From: Chloroflexota bacterium
GTDB lineage: Bacteria > Chloroflexota > UBA5177 > JANWHV01
Direction of reading: 5' to 3'
Assembly: GCA_025450375.1 (NCBI GenBank)
Contig: JANWHO010000161.1
Location: 1 to 9,917 of the forward strand
DNA length: 9,917 nucleotides
A program made the translations under genes and the position numbers. Shown piece after piece: positions 1-5,650 of the stretch. Each line of letters opens with the position of its first letter. The first letter of the stretch is position 1. The notes under the pieces are model-generated. The model was not told the origin of the DNA, searched no databases, and worked only from the letters and a program-made list of their open reading frames with translations.

Positions 1-332
1 GCGTCGAAGATTTCGGGCAGGCTGTCGCCGACCGGGAGCACGAAGCAAGCGGAGAGTTGCTGCCCGTTGTTCTTCCCCGCGTTCATCAGGGTAGGAGAAT
101 TGGGCATGAATTGGCGGTCGAGCATCACCTGGGAGAATTGCTCGGCGACTCGGTCCACCTCCGCGTCGCTTGCGGCCCAGGTCCGCTCGGCCTCCGCCAC
201 GGCACGGGCCACGCGGGCGCACATGCCGTCCTCATCCTCCAGAAGCTTGCCGTCTTTCCGCCAGAGGTAGCGCTCCTTCAGCACGCGCGCCGCGCTTTCG
301 GACCACTGTCCCTTTTTGCGCTCCACGATCAT
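1..332 (-). CDS. nrdJ: Class II (adenosylcobalamin-dependent) ribonucleotide reductase, N-terminal part
   Basis: This is the first 110 residues of a gene that runs off the left edge of the window. Class II ribonucleotide reductase reduces ribonucleotides to deoxyribonucleotides in the cytoplasm, using adenosylcobalamin as radical source and needing no oxygen. The sequence shows the typical run FMPNSPTLMNAG (residues 75-86) followed by QLSACFVLPVGDSLPEIFD (92-110). Cys96 in LSACF corresponds to the N-side cysteine of the active-site redox pair known in RNR large subunits. The ATG at 332 is preceded by a GGGAGG-type ribosome site about 10 nt upstream. The protein starts directly with the RNR N-terminal domain, so no N-terminal ATP-cone is present. 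It lies 69 nt downstream of nrdR on the same strand, which suggests co-transcription. The family call is firm; the class II assignment rests on the N-terminus only. Confidence 0.9.
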   Translation of the reverse strand, partial: MIVERKKGQWSESAARVLKERYLWRKDGKLLEDEDGMCARVARAVAEAERTWAASDAEVDRVAEQFSQVMLDRQFMPNSPTLMNAGKNNGQQLSACFVLPVGDSLPEIFD

Positions 333-401
333 CGGTCCCCTATCCTCCCTCGTTCTGGTTGGTTGGTACATTCGCGCGGTTGCGGTCGGCCGCGCCCGAT
401 T

Positions 402-872
402 CTAGAGACTGGGCGGGTCGAGACTCACCCGGTCGATGGCGTCTTGTAAATCGCGCATGGTGGTGAAGCTGAGATAGACCGAGGCAAAGCGCAGATAGGC
501 AATCGGGTTAAGCGCTCGAAGTTTGGTCATCACCAGTTCTCCGATCAGGGCGCTGGTGACCTCCGCCGATCCCTGGCGGAACAGCTCCGCCTCCACGTCG
601 TCCACCACGTTGTCCACCGCGTCTGTCGGCACGGGCAGCCGGTGGCAGGCGGTGGCCACCCCCCGGCGCAGTTTCTCACGGTCGTAGTCTTCACGCTGCC
701 CGCTCTTCTTGACCACCGACAGGCCGACGTGTTCCATGCGCTCATACGTGGTGTAGCGCCGCGCGCACCTGGTACACTCACGTCGCCGCCGGATGCTGCC
801 TCCGGTCTTCGTCTCGGTTTCGCGCGAATCAATGACCCGAGAATCGTTGTGGCCGCAATACGGACATTTCAC
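402..872 (-). CDS. nrdR: Transcriptional repressor NrdR
   Basis: NrdR is a nucleotide-sensing repressor of ribonucleotide reductase genes. This 156-residue protein has the usual family length. It opens with MKCPYCGHNDSRV, giving a zinc ribbon from Cys3/Cys6 and Cys33/Cys36, followed by RYTTYERME. The ATP-cone spans roughly residues 50-140, with the typical KKSGQREDYDREKLRRG and AYLRFASVY segments. The ATP-cone binds ATP/dATP and controls oligomerisation and DNA binding. The start is a GTG at 872, with AGGAG about 11 nt upstream; no upstream alternative keeps the conserved MKCPYC N-terminus. The gene precedes nrdJ on the same strand, so regulator and target form one unit. I could not find a convincing NrdR box pair upstream of either gene. 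Confidence 0.97.
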   Translation of the reverse strand: MKCPYCGHNDSRVIDSRETETKTGGSIRRRRECTRCARRYTTYERMEHVGLSVVKKSGQREDYDREKLRRGVATACHRLPVPTDAVDNVVDDVEAELFRQGSAEVTSALIGELVMTKLRALNPIAYLRFASVYLSFTTMRDLQDAIDRVSLDPPSL

Positions 873-987
873 GATGTCGAAAACTCCTGAACCTCACCTA
901 CCCCCTACATATTGTATCTGATCCTTGGTCTATCCCCTGAGCATGGTATACGTTAGCACTAACAACCTACTGAATCAAGGGGGGCGC
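873..987. promoter_or_regulatory. Divergent intergenic region between nrdR and the SurA_N-thioredoxin gene
   Basis: This 115-bp stretch should hold promoters for both flanking genes. For the minus strand, TACAAT (916-911) resembles a -10 box but has no good -35. For the plus strand, TTGGTC (925-930), a 16-nt spacer and TATACG (947-952) form a weak promoter. Two short palindromes are visible: TACA-TAT-TGTA (906-916) and GTTAG-CA-CTAAC (952-963). The second would lie across the predicted plus-strand transcription start. These assignments are pattern-based and weak. Confidence 0.35.
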
Positions 988-2028
988 GTGGAAAAGCCGA
1001 CGATCAATTTCGCCAATCGCCCCTCGCTCCGGCGACCGGCAATTCTTCTGGTCGTGTTGCTGGCCCTGGTCGCCTATGGCTCGCGCCATCAGACGCCCGC
1101 GCCGCCGAGCCGGCACCAGGATGCTTTGGCGGCGGTGGTGAACGGGATTCCGGTGCCGATGCGGACGTATGACTGGCAATTGGCGGTGGCGACCCGCGCG
1201 TATGCCGGTCCGTACGCTCCCCCCCACTCCCCTACCGGGAAAACGATCGCCCGCCTCCTGCGCGACGACGCGGTCCAGGAGGCGATTGCCGAGACGGTGA
1301 TCGCCTCCGTGGCCGCCCGCCACCGGGTGACCGTTTCGGATACCGAGGTAGCACAAGAGGTTGCACGTCTGACCAGGGCCGTCGGCGGTTCGGTCGGACT
1401 GACCCATCAGCTACGAACCGCTGGGATGACGATGGCCGATCTCAGCCGAGTGGCGCGTCATACGGTGCTGCGGGACCGAGTAGCCACCGTGCTCGGTGAT
1501 CCGGCCTGGTTGGACCATTTGGTGGGGCACGCGCACATTATCTATTACGTAGGCGACGGCGCGGCCAGCGCGGATGCCGTTCCCGCGATCATGCTCGGTC
1601 ATCCGGCGCCCCCATTCGTGGCCGTGGATCTCTCCGGCCGAGCGGTCTCGCTGGCGGATCTCCGAGGTAAGGCGGTGGTGCTGGACTTCTGGACCACTGG
1701 GTGTGCCGACTGCCAGGGCGAGCTTCCCTTGCTTCTGGCCCTGGCGAGGGCGCATCCCCATCTGGTAGTGGTCGCCCTCGATCGCCAGGAAGACGCGGGC
1801 ACGATCCGCCGCTATTTGACCAGCCATCAGTTGGGCGGCCTGACCGTGTGGCGCGATCTGATCGGCCAGGCGGCGATCAACTATACGGTTGCCAGCCTCC
1901 CGGACAGCTTCTCTATCGACGATCACGGCATCCTCCGGGCCTACAATTTCGGTCCCCTGGCGGACGCGGCGTCGCTGGACAGCCTGGCGAGCTACGCGGA
2001 GGCGGGGACCAACGATACACAACACTAG
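988..2028 (+). CDS. Membrane-anchored SurA_N-like / TlpA-type thioredoxin fusion protein
   Basis: The protein (346 aa from the GTG at 988) has three parts. A basic N-terminus and a hydrophobic anchor (about 18-30) suggest the rest lies outside the membrane. Residues about 47-170 (AAVVNGIPVPMRTYDWQL, then a helical run to RDRVATVL) resemble the SurA/PrsA N-terminal chaperone domain, with no parvulin isomerase domain after it. Residues about 203-335 form a TlpA/ResA-like thioredoxin fold with a WTTGCADC active site (Cys239, Cys242) and a cis-proline in SLPDSF (Pro305). The likely role is extracytoplasmic thiol-disulfide exchange, with the SurA_N part perhaps binding unfolded clients; that is inference. 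I chose GTG 988 because AAGGGGGG sits just upstream and the anchor follows; in-frame TTG 925 and ATG 943 lack such a site. The next gene starts 37 nt downstream. Confidence 0.85.
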   Translation: MEKPTINFANRPSLRRPAILLVVLLALVAYGSRHQTPAPPSRHQDALAAVVNGIPVPMRTYDWQLAVATRAYAGPYAPPHSPTGKTIARLLRDDAVQEAIAETVIASVAARHRVTVSDTEVAQEVARLTRAVGGSVGLTHQLRTAGMTMADLSRVARHTVLRDRVATVLGDPAWLDHLVGHAHIIYYVGDGAASADAVPAIMLGHPAPPFVAVDLSGRAVSLADLRGKAVVLDFWTTGCADCQGELPLLLALARAHPHLVVVALDRQEDAGTIRRYLTSHQLGGLTVWRDLIGQAAINYTVASLPDSFSIDDHGILRAYNFGPLADAASLDSLASYAEAGTNDTQH

Positions 2029-2065
2029 ATCTTCAGCGGTCAATTCAAGAAGAAGGAGAAACTGA

Positions 2066-2947
2066 GTGAGCCTTCTCATCCCCGCTTTCCAGCACCCACC
2101 TAGTCTACTCTCAGGTGCCGAAGGAACTCGATGGCTCGCTCACCTGCCCGAACGTATCGCGGAGTTGGAGCAGGAGTGGGACTTTCGGGTCGGCCCCGCC
2201 TTCGATCATGGCGGGGCCGTCTCCTGGGTCGCACCGGTCGAGCTTGGAGACGGATCCGAGGCCGTCCTCAAGATCGGTATCCCTCATGCCCAGTCGCGCT
2301 TCGAGTCCCAAGCCCTCCGGTGCCTGGACGGTCGTGGGGCCGTGCGCCTTCTGCAAGCGTCCGAGGATGGTTTCTCCCTGTTGCTGGAGCGCTGTCTCCC
2401 TGGGACGGACCTGTGGTCCCTGGCTGAAGAGGAAGGCAATGCCGTTGCGTCCCGGATGCTGGCCCGCATGTGGCGGGAACCCGATCCAAGCGCGCCTTTC
2501 ATGTCCTTGTCGGACTTTGTCGCGAACTGGTGGGACGACTTGCCGCGCATTACGGCCACGGCGGACTACGACGGGGAAGCCGTCGCCGAAGCGGTCGCGC
2601 GGGGGCGAGAACTCGCCTCCAGTCAACCGCGGAGCGTGCTGCTCCACGGCGATTTTCATCCCGGAAACGTCCTGGCTGCGCGACGGGAACCCTGGCTGAT
2701 TATCGATCCAAAACCGCTGGTTGGCGAACCCGCCTACGACCTGGCCCAATGGCTGTATAATCGAGCCCGTTTTGTGATCCAGGCTGACGATGCGGTAGCG
2801 ATACTCCGGCAGCTGATCGATCGCTTCGCGGCGGACCTTGGCTTGGACCCTGCTCGCATTGCCGGTTGGGCGTTCGTGAAGGCGCTCGGTTGGCAATGCG
2901 GACCAGAGTTTGTCACTCTGTTTCAGAAGGTGGCGCGGGCCTGGTAG
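2066..2947 (+). CDS. Aminoglycoside phosphotransferase-like kinase (APH(6)/hydroxyurea-kinase family)
   Basis: This 293-residue cytoplasmic protein has the protein-kinase-like phosphotransferase fold. The ATP-binding lysine is in AVLKI (Lys69), with a likely partner Glu80 in the following helix. The catalytic loop is HGDFHPGN (194-201, Asp196 and Asn201), and the metal-binding Asp is in IIDPKP (Asp214). The long N-terminus and the DPKPLVGEPAYDLAQWL segment fit the streptomycin 6-kinase/hydroxyurea-resistance group (APH_6_hur) better than generic APH. The start is GTG 2066, with AAGGAG 7 nt upstream. The true substrate is unknown: many environmental members are uncharacterised small-molecule kinases, so resistance is only a possibility. 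It sits between two extracytoplasmic thioredoxin genes, an unusual setting. All key residues look intact. Confidence 0.85.
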   Translation: MSLLIPAFQHPPSLLSGAEGTRWLAHLPERIAELEQEWDFRVGPAFDHGGAVSWVAPVELGDGSEAVLKIGIPHAQSRFESQALRCLDGRGAVRLLQASEDGFSLLLERCLPGTDLWSLAEEEGNAVASRMLARMWREPDPSAPFMSLSDFVANWWDDLPRITATADYDGEAVAEAVARGRELASSQPRSVLLHGDFHPGNVLAARREPWLIIDPKPLVGEPAYDLAQWLYNRARFVIQADDAVAILRQLIDRFAADLGLDPARIAGWAFVKALGWQCGPEFVTLFQKVARAW

Positions 2948-3054
2948 GAGCATTGCCCTGGCTGACAAGATAGGCAAGGAAGCACTCACAACATTCCCGC
3001 CGGGAGGCGCTTTCCCGCCCTGATGCCCTACACTGGAGAGGGAGGGTGGTGACG

Positions 3055-3651
3055 ATGGACAATGCGGCCGAGGAGCGGACTGGAAGCGCGCGCACGGCTG
3101 AAGGGCTGGTCGCGCCGAGGACGCCTGCCCATTCGCTGCTCGGTTGGTGGCCGGCCGGGCTCGCCGTAATCGGGGTCCTTGTGGCAACCTACCTCGTTCT
3201 TCGTCCGGCGGGGAGCGGATCGGGACTGGTGGGAAAGGCGGCGCCGGACTTTACCTTGACCACGGTAACGGGGCAGACCGTGCATCTGGCGGCCCTGCGT
3301 GGGCATCCCGTCTTGCTGAACTTTTGGGGTGTCAGTTGTCCACCGTGCCGTCATGAGGTTGGTCTCTTGCAGGCCGCCTGGCGGACCAATCGCGACAAGG
3401 GACTGGTGATTCTGGGGGTGGATGAGCAGAAGGATGACGGGCAGTCCGTGGCCGCTTTCGTCAGCGAGCGGGGGGTAACCTACCCGATGCTGCTCGATCC
3501 CTCGGGGGCCGTGGGCCCTCAACACTACGGTGTCACCGATCTCCCTCAGAGTGTGCTCATTGACCGTGGTGGGATCGTACGGCAGGTTGTGCCGGCGCCC
3601 TTCCTTGATCCCGGACCCTTAGGTCACGACCTCGCCGGCATTTTGGGATGA
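3055..3651 (+). CDS. Membrane-anchored TlpA/ResA-family thioredoxin-like protein
   Basis: This 198-residue protein has an N-terminal cytoplasmic tail, a single membrane span (about 32-49, WWPAGLAVIGVLVATYLVL) and an extracytoplasmic thioredoxin domain starting at GKAAPDFTL. The active site is NFWGVSCPPC (Cys95, Cys98), with the cis-proline in TDLPQSVLID (Pro164). The family (ResA, TlpA, CcmG) reduces disulfides outside the membrane, often in cytochrome c maturation; no cytochrome biogenesis gene is visible here, so the client is unknown. The start is ATG 3055, with GGAGG (3041-3045) 9 nt upstream; GTG codons at 3046 and 3049 are poorer alternatives because they overlap or touch that site. It follows the kinase gene by 107 nt and may belong to the same transcript. 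It ends 17 nt from the stop of a convergent gene, with no terminator between them. Confidence 0.9.
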   Translation: MDNAAEERTGSARTAEGLVAPRTPAHSLLGWWPAGLAVIGVLVATYLVLRPAGSGSGLVGKAAPDFTLTTVTGQTVHLAALRGHPVLLNFWGVSCPPCRHEVGLLQAAWRTNRDKGLVILGVDEQKDDGQSVAAFVSERGVTYPMLLDPSGAVGPQHYGVTDLPQSVLIDRGGIVRQVVPAPFLDPGPLGHDLAGILG

Positions 3652-3668
3652 GCGGCAAGGCGGATGAC

Positions 3669-4358
3669 TCAAGGGTCGGGCGAGCCCCAGATCAGCACGG
3701 CCAGCCAATTCCGCTTTTTCACTGGTGAACGGAGCGGGGCGTCGGCCGGGAAACGGGGCGTTGCGCCGTCCGGATTGGGTAATCGGTCTGAGGCGGGGGG
3801 AAGTTGCGGGGTGCTCTCCAGAGTCGTGGCGCTCTCTCCCGTGAGCTGCATCTCGGGAGAGTCCGGCGCGGCAAGGGCGGGCAGGTGCATGGGAAGGGAT
3901 ATGCGGCCGTCCCCCAGCGGGGTGATTGCAGCCGCGGTTTCGACGGTCTCCTGGATCGCGGTGCCAGCCGCCAGAAGGGCCTGCTCAAGGGAATGGATGT
4001 GCTCCTCGCGCTCCGAGAGTCGGCCAAGGAGAAAGCCGATCTGGCTGCTGAGTTGCGCACGCTCGTCTTGCAACTCGCCCAGTTGGCGATCCCGATCGCG
4101 TAGCATGTCGATGAGGACCGATAGCTCACTGACCGGACGAGCACCAGGAGCGGGTTCGGCCACTTCCGGGTGGGCGATAGAGGTTTCGGATGTGGTTTTG
4201 GCGAGGAGGCGATCAAGGTCAGGCGCGGCGATTCGCCAGCGTCCGTCGGCGCGGACGGCGGGTAGTCTGCCATCAATCACCAGGCGGCGCACATCGCGCT
4301 TCCTCACGCCGGCGCGCGCGGCCGCTTCTTCCAGGCTGAGCAATTGAGGTTCGACCAT
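3669..4358 (-). CDS. Excisionase/MerR-like helix-turn-helix protein with coiled coil
   Basis: The 229-residue protein starts MVEPQLLSLEEAAARAGV, a typical HTH_17/excisionase-type winged helix (about 6-55) ending in the WRIAAPDLDRLL motif. A charged heptad-rich coiled coil follows (about 76-140), then a Pro/Ser-rich linker. The C-terminus is basic then hydrophobic (KKRNWLAVLIWG, 214-225) and may touch a membrane. The role is unknown; DNA binding with coiled-coil dimerisation is the reasonable inference. The frame stays open well upstream of 4358, but the HTH begins at this ATG and the extension is low-complexity and would overlap the bL25 promoter. No Shine-Dalgarno precedes the ATG. TACACT (4370-4365) lies exactly 6 nt before it, which suggests a leaderless mRNA. 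Family proteins with this domain plus coiled-coil layout are often annotated only as helix-turn-helix proteins. Confidence 0.75.
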   Translation of the reverse strand: MVEPQLLSLEEAAARAGVRKRDVRRLVIDGRLPAVRADGRWRIAAPDLDRLLAKTTSETSIAHPEVAEPAPGARPVSELSVLIDMLRDRDRQLGELQDERAQLSSQIGFLLGRLSEREEHIHSLEQALLAAGTAIQETVETAAAITPLGDGRISLPMHLPALAAPDSPEMQLTGESATTLESTPQLPPASDRLPNPDGATPRFPADAPLRSPVKKRNWLAVLIWGSPDP

Positions 4359-4364
4359 GGGGGA

Positions 4365-4394
4365 AGTGTAGCTGGGAGGGGACCGGGGCCGCAA
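4365..4394 (-). promoter_or_regulatory. Candidate leaderless promoter of the HTH/coiled-coil gene
   Basis: On the minus strand, TTGCGG (4394-4389), an 18-nt spacer and TACACT (4370-4365) form a plausible sigma-70-type promoter. The -10 box ends 6 nt before the ATG at 4358, so transcription would begin at the start codon. This fits the absence of a ribosome-binding site. Confidence 0.4.
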
Positions 4395-4419
4395 TTCCAG
4401 TTGGCGCCTCGGATGGCTG

Positions 4420-4448
4420 TTGACCGCCAGGGCTCTAACCGGGATACT
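4420..4448 (+). promoter_or_regulatory. Sigma-70-type promoter of the bL25 gene
   Basis: TTGACC (4420-4425), a 17-nt spacer and GATACT (4443-4448) match the sigma-70 consensus at 5 of 6 and 4 of 6 positions with optimal spacing. The predicted start near 4455 leaves a leader of about 55 nt before the bL25 ATG. Confidence 0.6.
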
Positions 4449-4510
4449 TGCATGTGGTTGAAAGTTCGGCGCGGCCCCTGGTCCGCGCGCATTGGATAGG
4501 AAAGTACAGG

Positions 4511-4801
4511 ATGGCACAGATTGTTATTCAGGCCCGTAAGCGCGAGATCACGGGAAGAAAAGTCAAGAACCTGCGGAAGACGGGCGTATTGCCCGCGAAC
4601 TTCTTTGGCTCGAATGTCCCCTCCCAGGCGTTGGAACTGGACGCGCATGCCTTCGGCCGCTTGCAGCGCAGCTTGTCGGCGACCATGGTGTTGAGCCTGG
4701 AAATCGAGGGTGAGGCGCCTAGGCAAGTAACCATTCACCACACCCAGTACAGCGTGCGCAATGGCGCCCCCACCCACGTGGAGTTTTTGCTGCACGGCTA
4801 G
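4511..4801 (+). CDS. rplY: 50S ribosomal protein bL25 (short form)
   Basis: The 96-residue protein begins MAQIVIQARKREITGRKVKNLRKTGVLPANFFG, the conserved N-terminal signature of the L25/TL5/CTC family, and continues with the matching beta-barrel pattern to VEFLLHG. bL25 binds 5S rRNA in the large ribosomal subunit. The length equals the single-domain form (as in E. coli) and lacks the C-terminal CTC extension that many bacteria carry. The ATG at 4511 is preceded by a modest AGGAAAG. An in-frame extension back to 4448 exists, but it would start inside the -10 region of the predicted promoter. The gene appears monocistronic, with its own promoter and a strong terminator. The usual neighbour pth is not seen here. 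Confidence 0.9.
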   Translation: MAQIVIQARKREITGRKVKNLRKTGVLPANFFGSNVPSQALELDAHAFGRLQRSLSATMVLSLEIEGEAPRQVTIHHTQYSVRNGAPTHVEFLLHG

Positions 4802-4828
4802 ACAAGACCTCACCTCCCGCGCCTCAAA

Positions 4829-4868
4829 GGCCCCTCGACCAATTTCATGCCGAGGGGCCATTTTTTTT
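4829..4868 (+). terminator. Rho-independent terminator of the bL25 gene
   Basis: A perfect 9-bp stem, GGCCCCTCG (4829-4837) with CGAGGGGCC (4851-4859), encloses a 13-nt loop. It is followed by one A and eight T (4861-4868). It lies 27 nt after the bL25 stop codon. Confidence 0.95.
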
Positions 4869-4887
4869 AGTTCTCCACCATCCCTGC

Positions 4888-4915
4888 TTGACAGTTAGAA
4901 CTTGTGTTCTAAAGT
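4888..4915 (+). promoter_or_regulatory. Promoter of the secreted-protein gene
   Basis: A perfect -35 box TTGACA (4888-4893) is followed after 16 nt by TAAAGT (4910-4915), a 4-of-6 match to the -10 consensus. The spacer and the start of the -10 box are occupied by an 18-bp palindrome, so the promoter is likely repressor-controlled. Confidence 0.6.
4895..4912. promoter_or_regulatory. LexA (SOS box)-like operator
   Basis: TTAGAAC-TTGT-GTTCTAA is a perfect inverted repeat with 7-bp arms and a 4-nt centre. Its core GAAC-N4-GTTC is the invariant part of the LexA/DinR box known from Gram-positive bacteria (consensus CGAACRNRYGTTCG). It lies between the -35 box and into the -10 box, the classic position for a repressor. 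The outer bases are TA..TA rather than C..G, and no lexA gene is in the window, so the regulator is an inference. Confidence 0.6.
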
Positions 4916-4963
4916 AGAGGAAGAGCCAAATGAGACACAAAGTTTCATGGATGGAGGAGACGG

Positions 4964-5386
4964 ATGCTAAGCATGATGCGTTTGGTAGGGGCGGTAATCC
5001 TGGCGCTGATGCTGACCGCCCTGCTATGCGGCGGGCAGGCACGTGGGTCGGGTCCAGCCCTGCGGATCTTGCATGACGGCCGCCCGGTGGGGGTGCTGAT
5101 TCCCGGCGCTACCGTGGAGGCCGTGGCCACCGGGCTGGATGGCAAGCGAGCCCGCTACTGCCTTGGGCTGGCCAGTCTGGGCGATCGCTATGGCGTACCG
5201 GTCACCCTGGCCTCCTTCCATCCGGTGGACGATGGGGTGATGGTGGCGCGAGCCAGGGTTCCGCTCCACGTCTTTCCCGCCGAGCCCACGGGGCCATTCC
5301 TGATGTACGCGGGGCGCTGCACGGATGTGGCGCCGATGGGAAAGGTCGCGGGCGCCCTGGTCCGCATCGAAGCGGCGGTAGGCTGA
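4964..5386 (+). CDS. Small secreted protein of unknown function
   Basis: I do not recognise this 140-residue protein. It has a clear export signal: MLSMMRLVG followed by a hydrophobic core (about 8-21) and a small-residue region (CGGQARGSG) suited to signal peptidase cleavage. The mature part, about 113 residues, is rich in Val, Gly and Ala with short alternating strands, suggesting a small beta-sandwich. Two cysteines remain (Cys66, Cys119) and could form a disulfide. Cys22 does not sit in a proper lipobox (ALLC), so a lipoprotein is unlikely. The ATG at 4964 is supported by GGAGGAGA (4953-4960). The gene has its own promoter with an SOS-like operator, which points to damage-induced expression if LexA binds there. 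It ends 9 nt from the convergent glutaredoxin-like gene. Confidence 0.75.
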   Translation: MLSMMRLVGAVILALMLTALLCGGQARGSGPALRILHDGRPVGVLIPGATVEAVATGLDGKRARYCLGLASLGDRYGVPVTLASFHPVDDGVMVARARVPLHVFPAEPTGPFLMYAGRCTDVAPMGKVAGALVRIEAAVG

Positions 5387-5395
5387 TTCGCTGGC

Positions 5396-5632
5396 TCAGC
5401 TCACCAATAGGGAGCGGATCTGGTCAATGGTTATCCGGCCGCCAATCGATGCGCCATTCGGCAGGGCCACGACAGGAATCTCGTAACGGTAGCGATCGAA
5501 GAGCGTATGGTCGGAGGTGATGTCAATCTTGAGCACGGAGATACCGTACTCCTCCCGCAGATCCTCCAGCAGATCCTCGGCAAGCTCGCACAGGTGGCAA
5601 CCGGGCTTACCGAACAGCCGCACCTCGCGCAT
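5396..5632 (-). CDS. Glutaredoxin-like (DUF836-type) thiol-disulfide protein
   Basis: This 78-residue protein has a compact glutaredoxin fold. MREVRLFGKPGCHLCELAEDLL gives the first strand and a CxxC active site (Cys12, Cys15), YRYEIPVVALPNG carries the cis-proline (Pro53), and the C-terminal helix closes the fold. It is probably a cytoplasmic thiol-disulfide exchange protein; the exact partner is unknown. I chose ATG 5632 because the family normally begins just before the first strand; GTG 5647 would add five residues and begins 3 nt after the upstream stop. Either way it is translationally close to the small membrane-protein gene upstream and shares its promoter. There is no terminator before the convergent gene. 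Confidence 0.85.
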   Translation of the reverse strand: MREVRLFGKPGCHLCELAEDLLEDLREEYGISVLKIDITSDHTLFDRYRYEIPVVALPNGASIGGRITIDQIRSLLVS

Positions 5633-5650
5633 GCGGAGCGGCCCCACCGC

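Noticed and set aside
374..395. Stem GCGCGG/CCGCGC between nrdR and nrdJ as a terminator
   Set aside because: The stem has only 6 bp, a 10-nt loop and no T-run on the transcribed strand, so it is more likely a chance GC-rich structure.
906..916. TACA-TAT-TGTA palindrome as an NrdR box
   Set aside because: It is odd-centred and only 11 nt long; it does not align with the even 16-nt NrdR consensus and has no second copy at the expected spacing.
953..960. TTAGCACT as a CIRCE (HrcA) half-site
   Set aside because: The required GAGTGCTAA second half after 9 nt is absent, and no chaperone gene follows.
2994..3019. Two direct copies of TTCCCGCC upstream of the second thioredoxin gene
   Set aside because: They are short, GC-rich and 18 nt apart in a GC-rich background, with no promoter next to them; this is compatible with chance.
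2111..3187. Long minus-strand open frame (358 codons) opposite the kinase gene
   Set aside because: The kinase on the plus strand has intact catalytic motifs and a good ribosome site; the opposite frame is low-complexity Arg/Gln/Pro sequence.
3664..4347. Plus-strand open frame (227 codons) opposite the HTH/coiled-coil gene
   Set aside because: It is Ser/Arg-rich without recognisable fold or ribosome site, whereas the minus strand encodes a clear HTH and heptad coiled coil.
4964..5029. Lipoprotein signal (lipobox) in the secreted protein
   Set aside because: Cys22 is preceded by Ala-Leu-Leu, which does not meet the usual small residues at -1 and -2, so an ordinary signal peptide is more likely.
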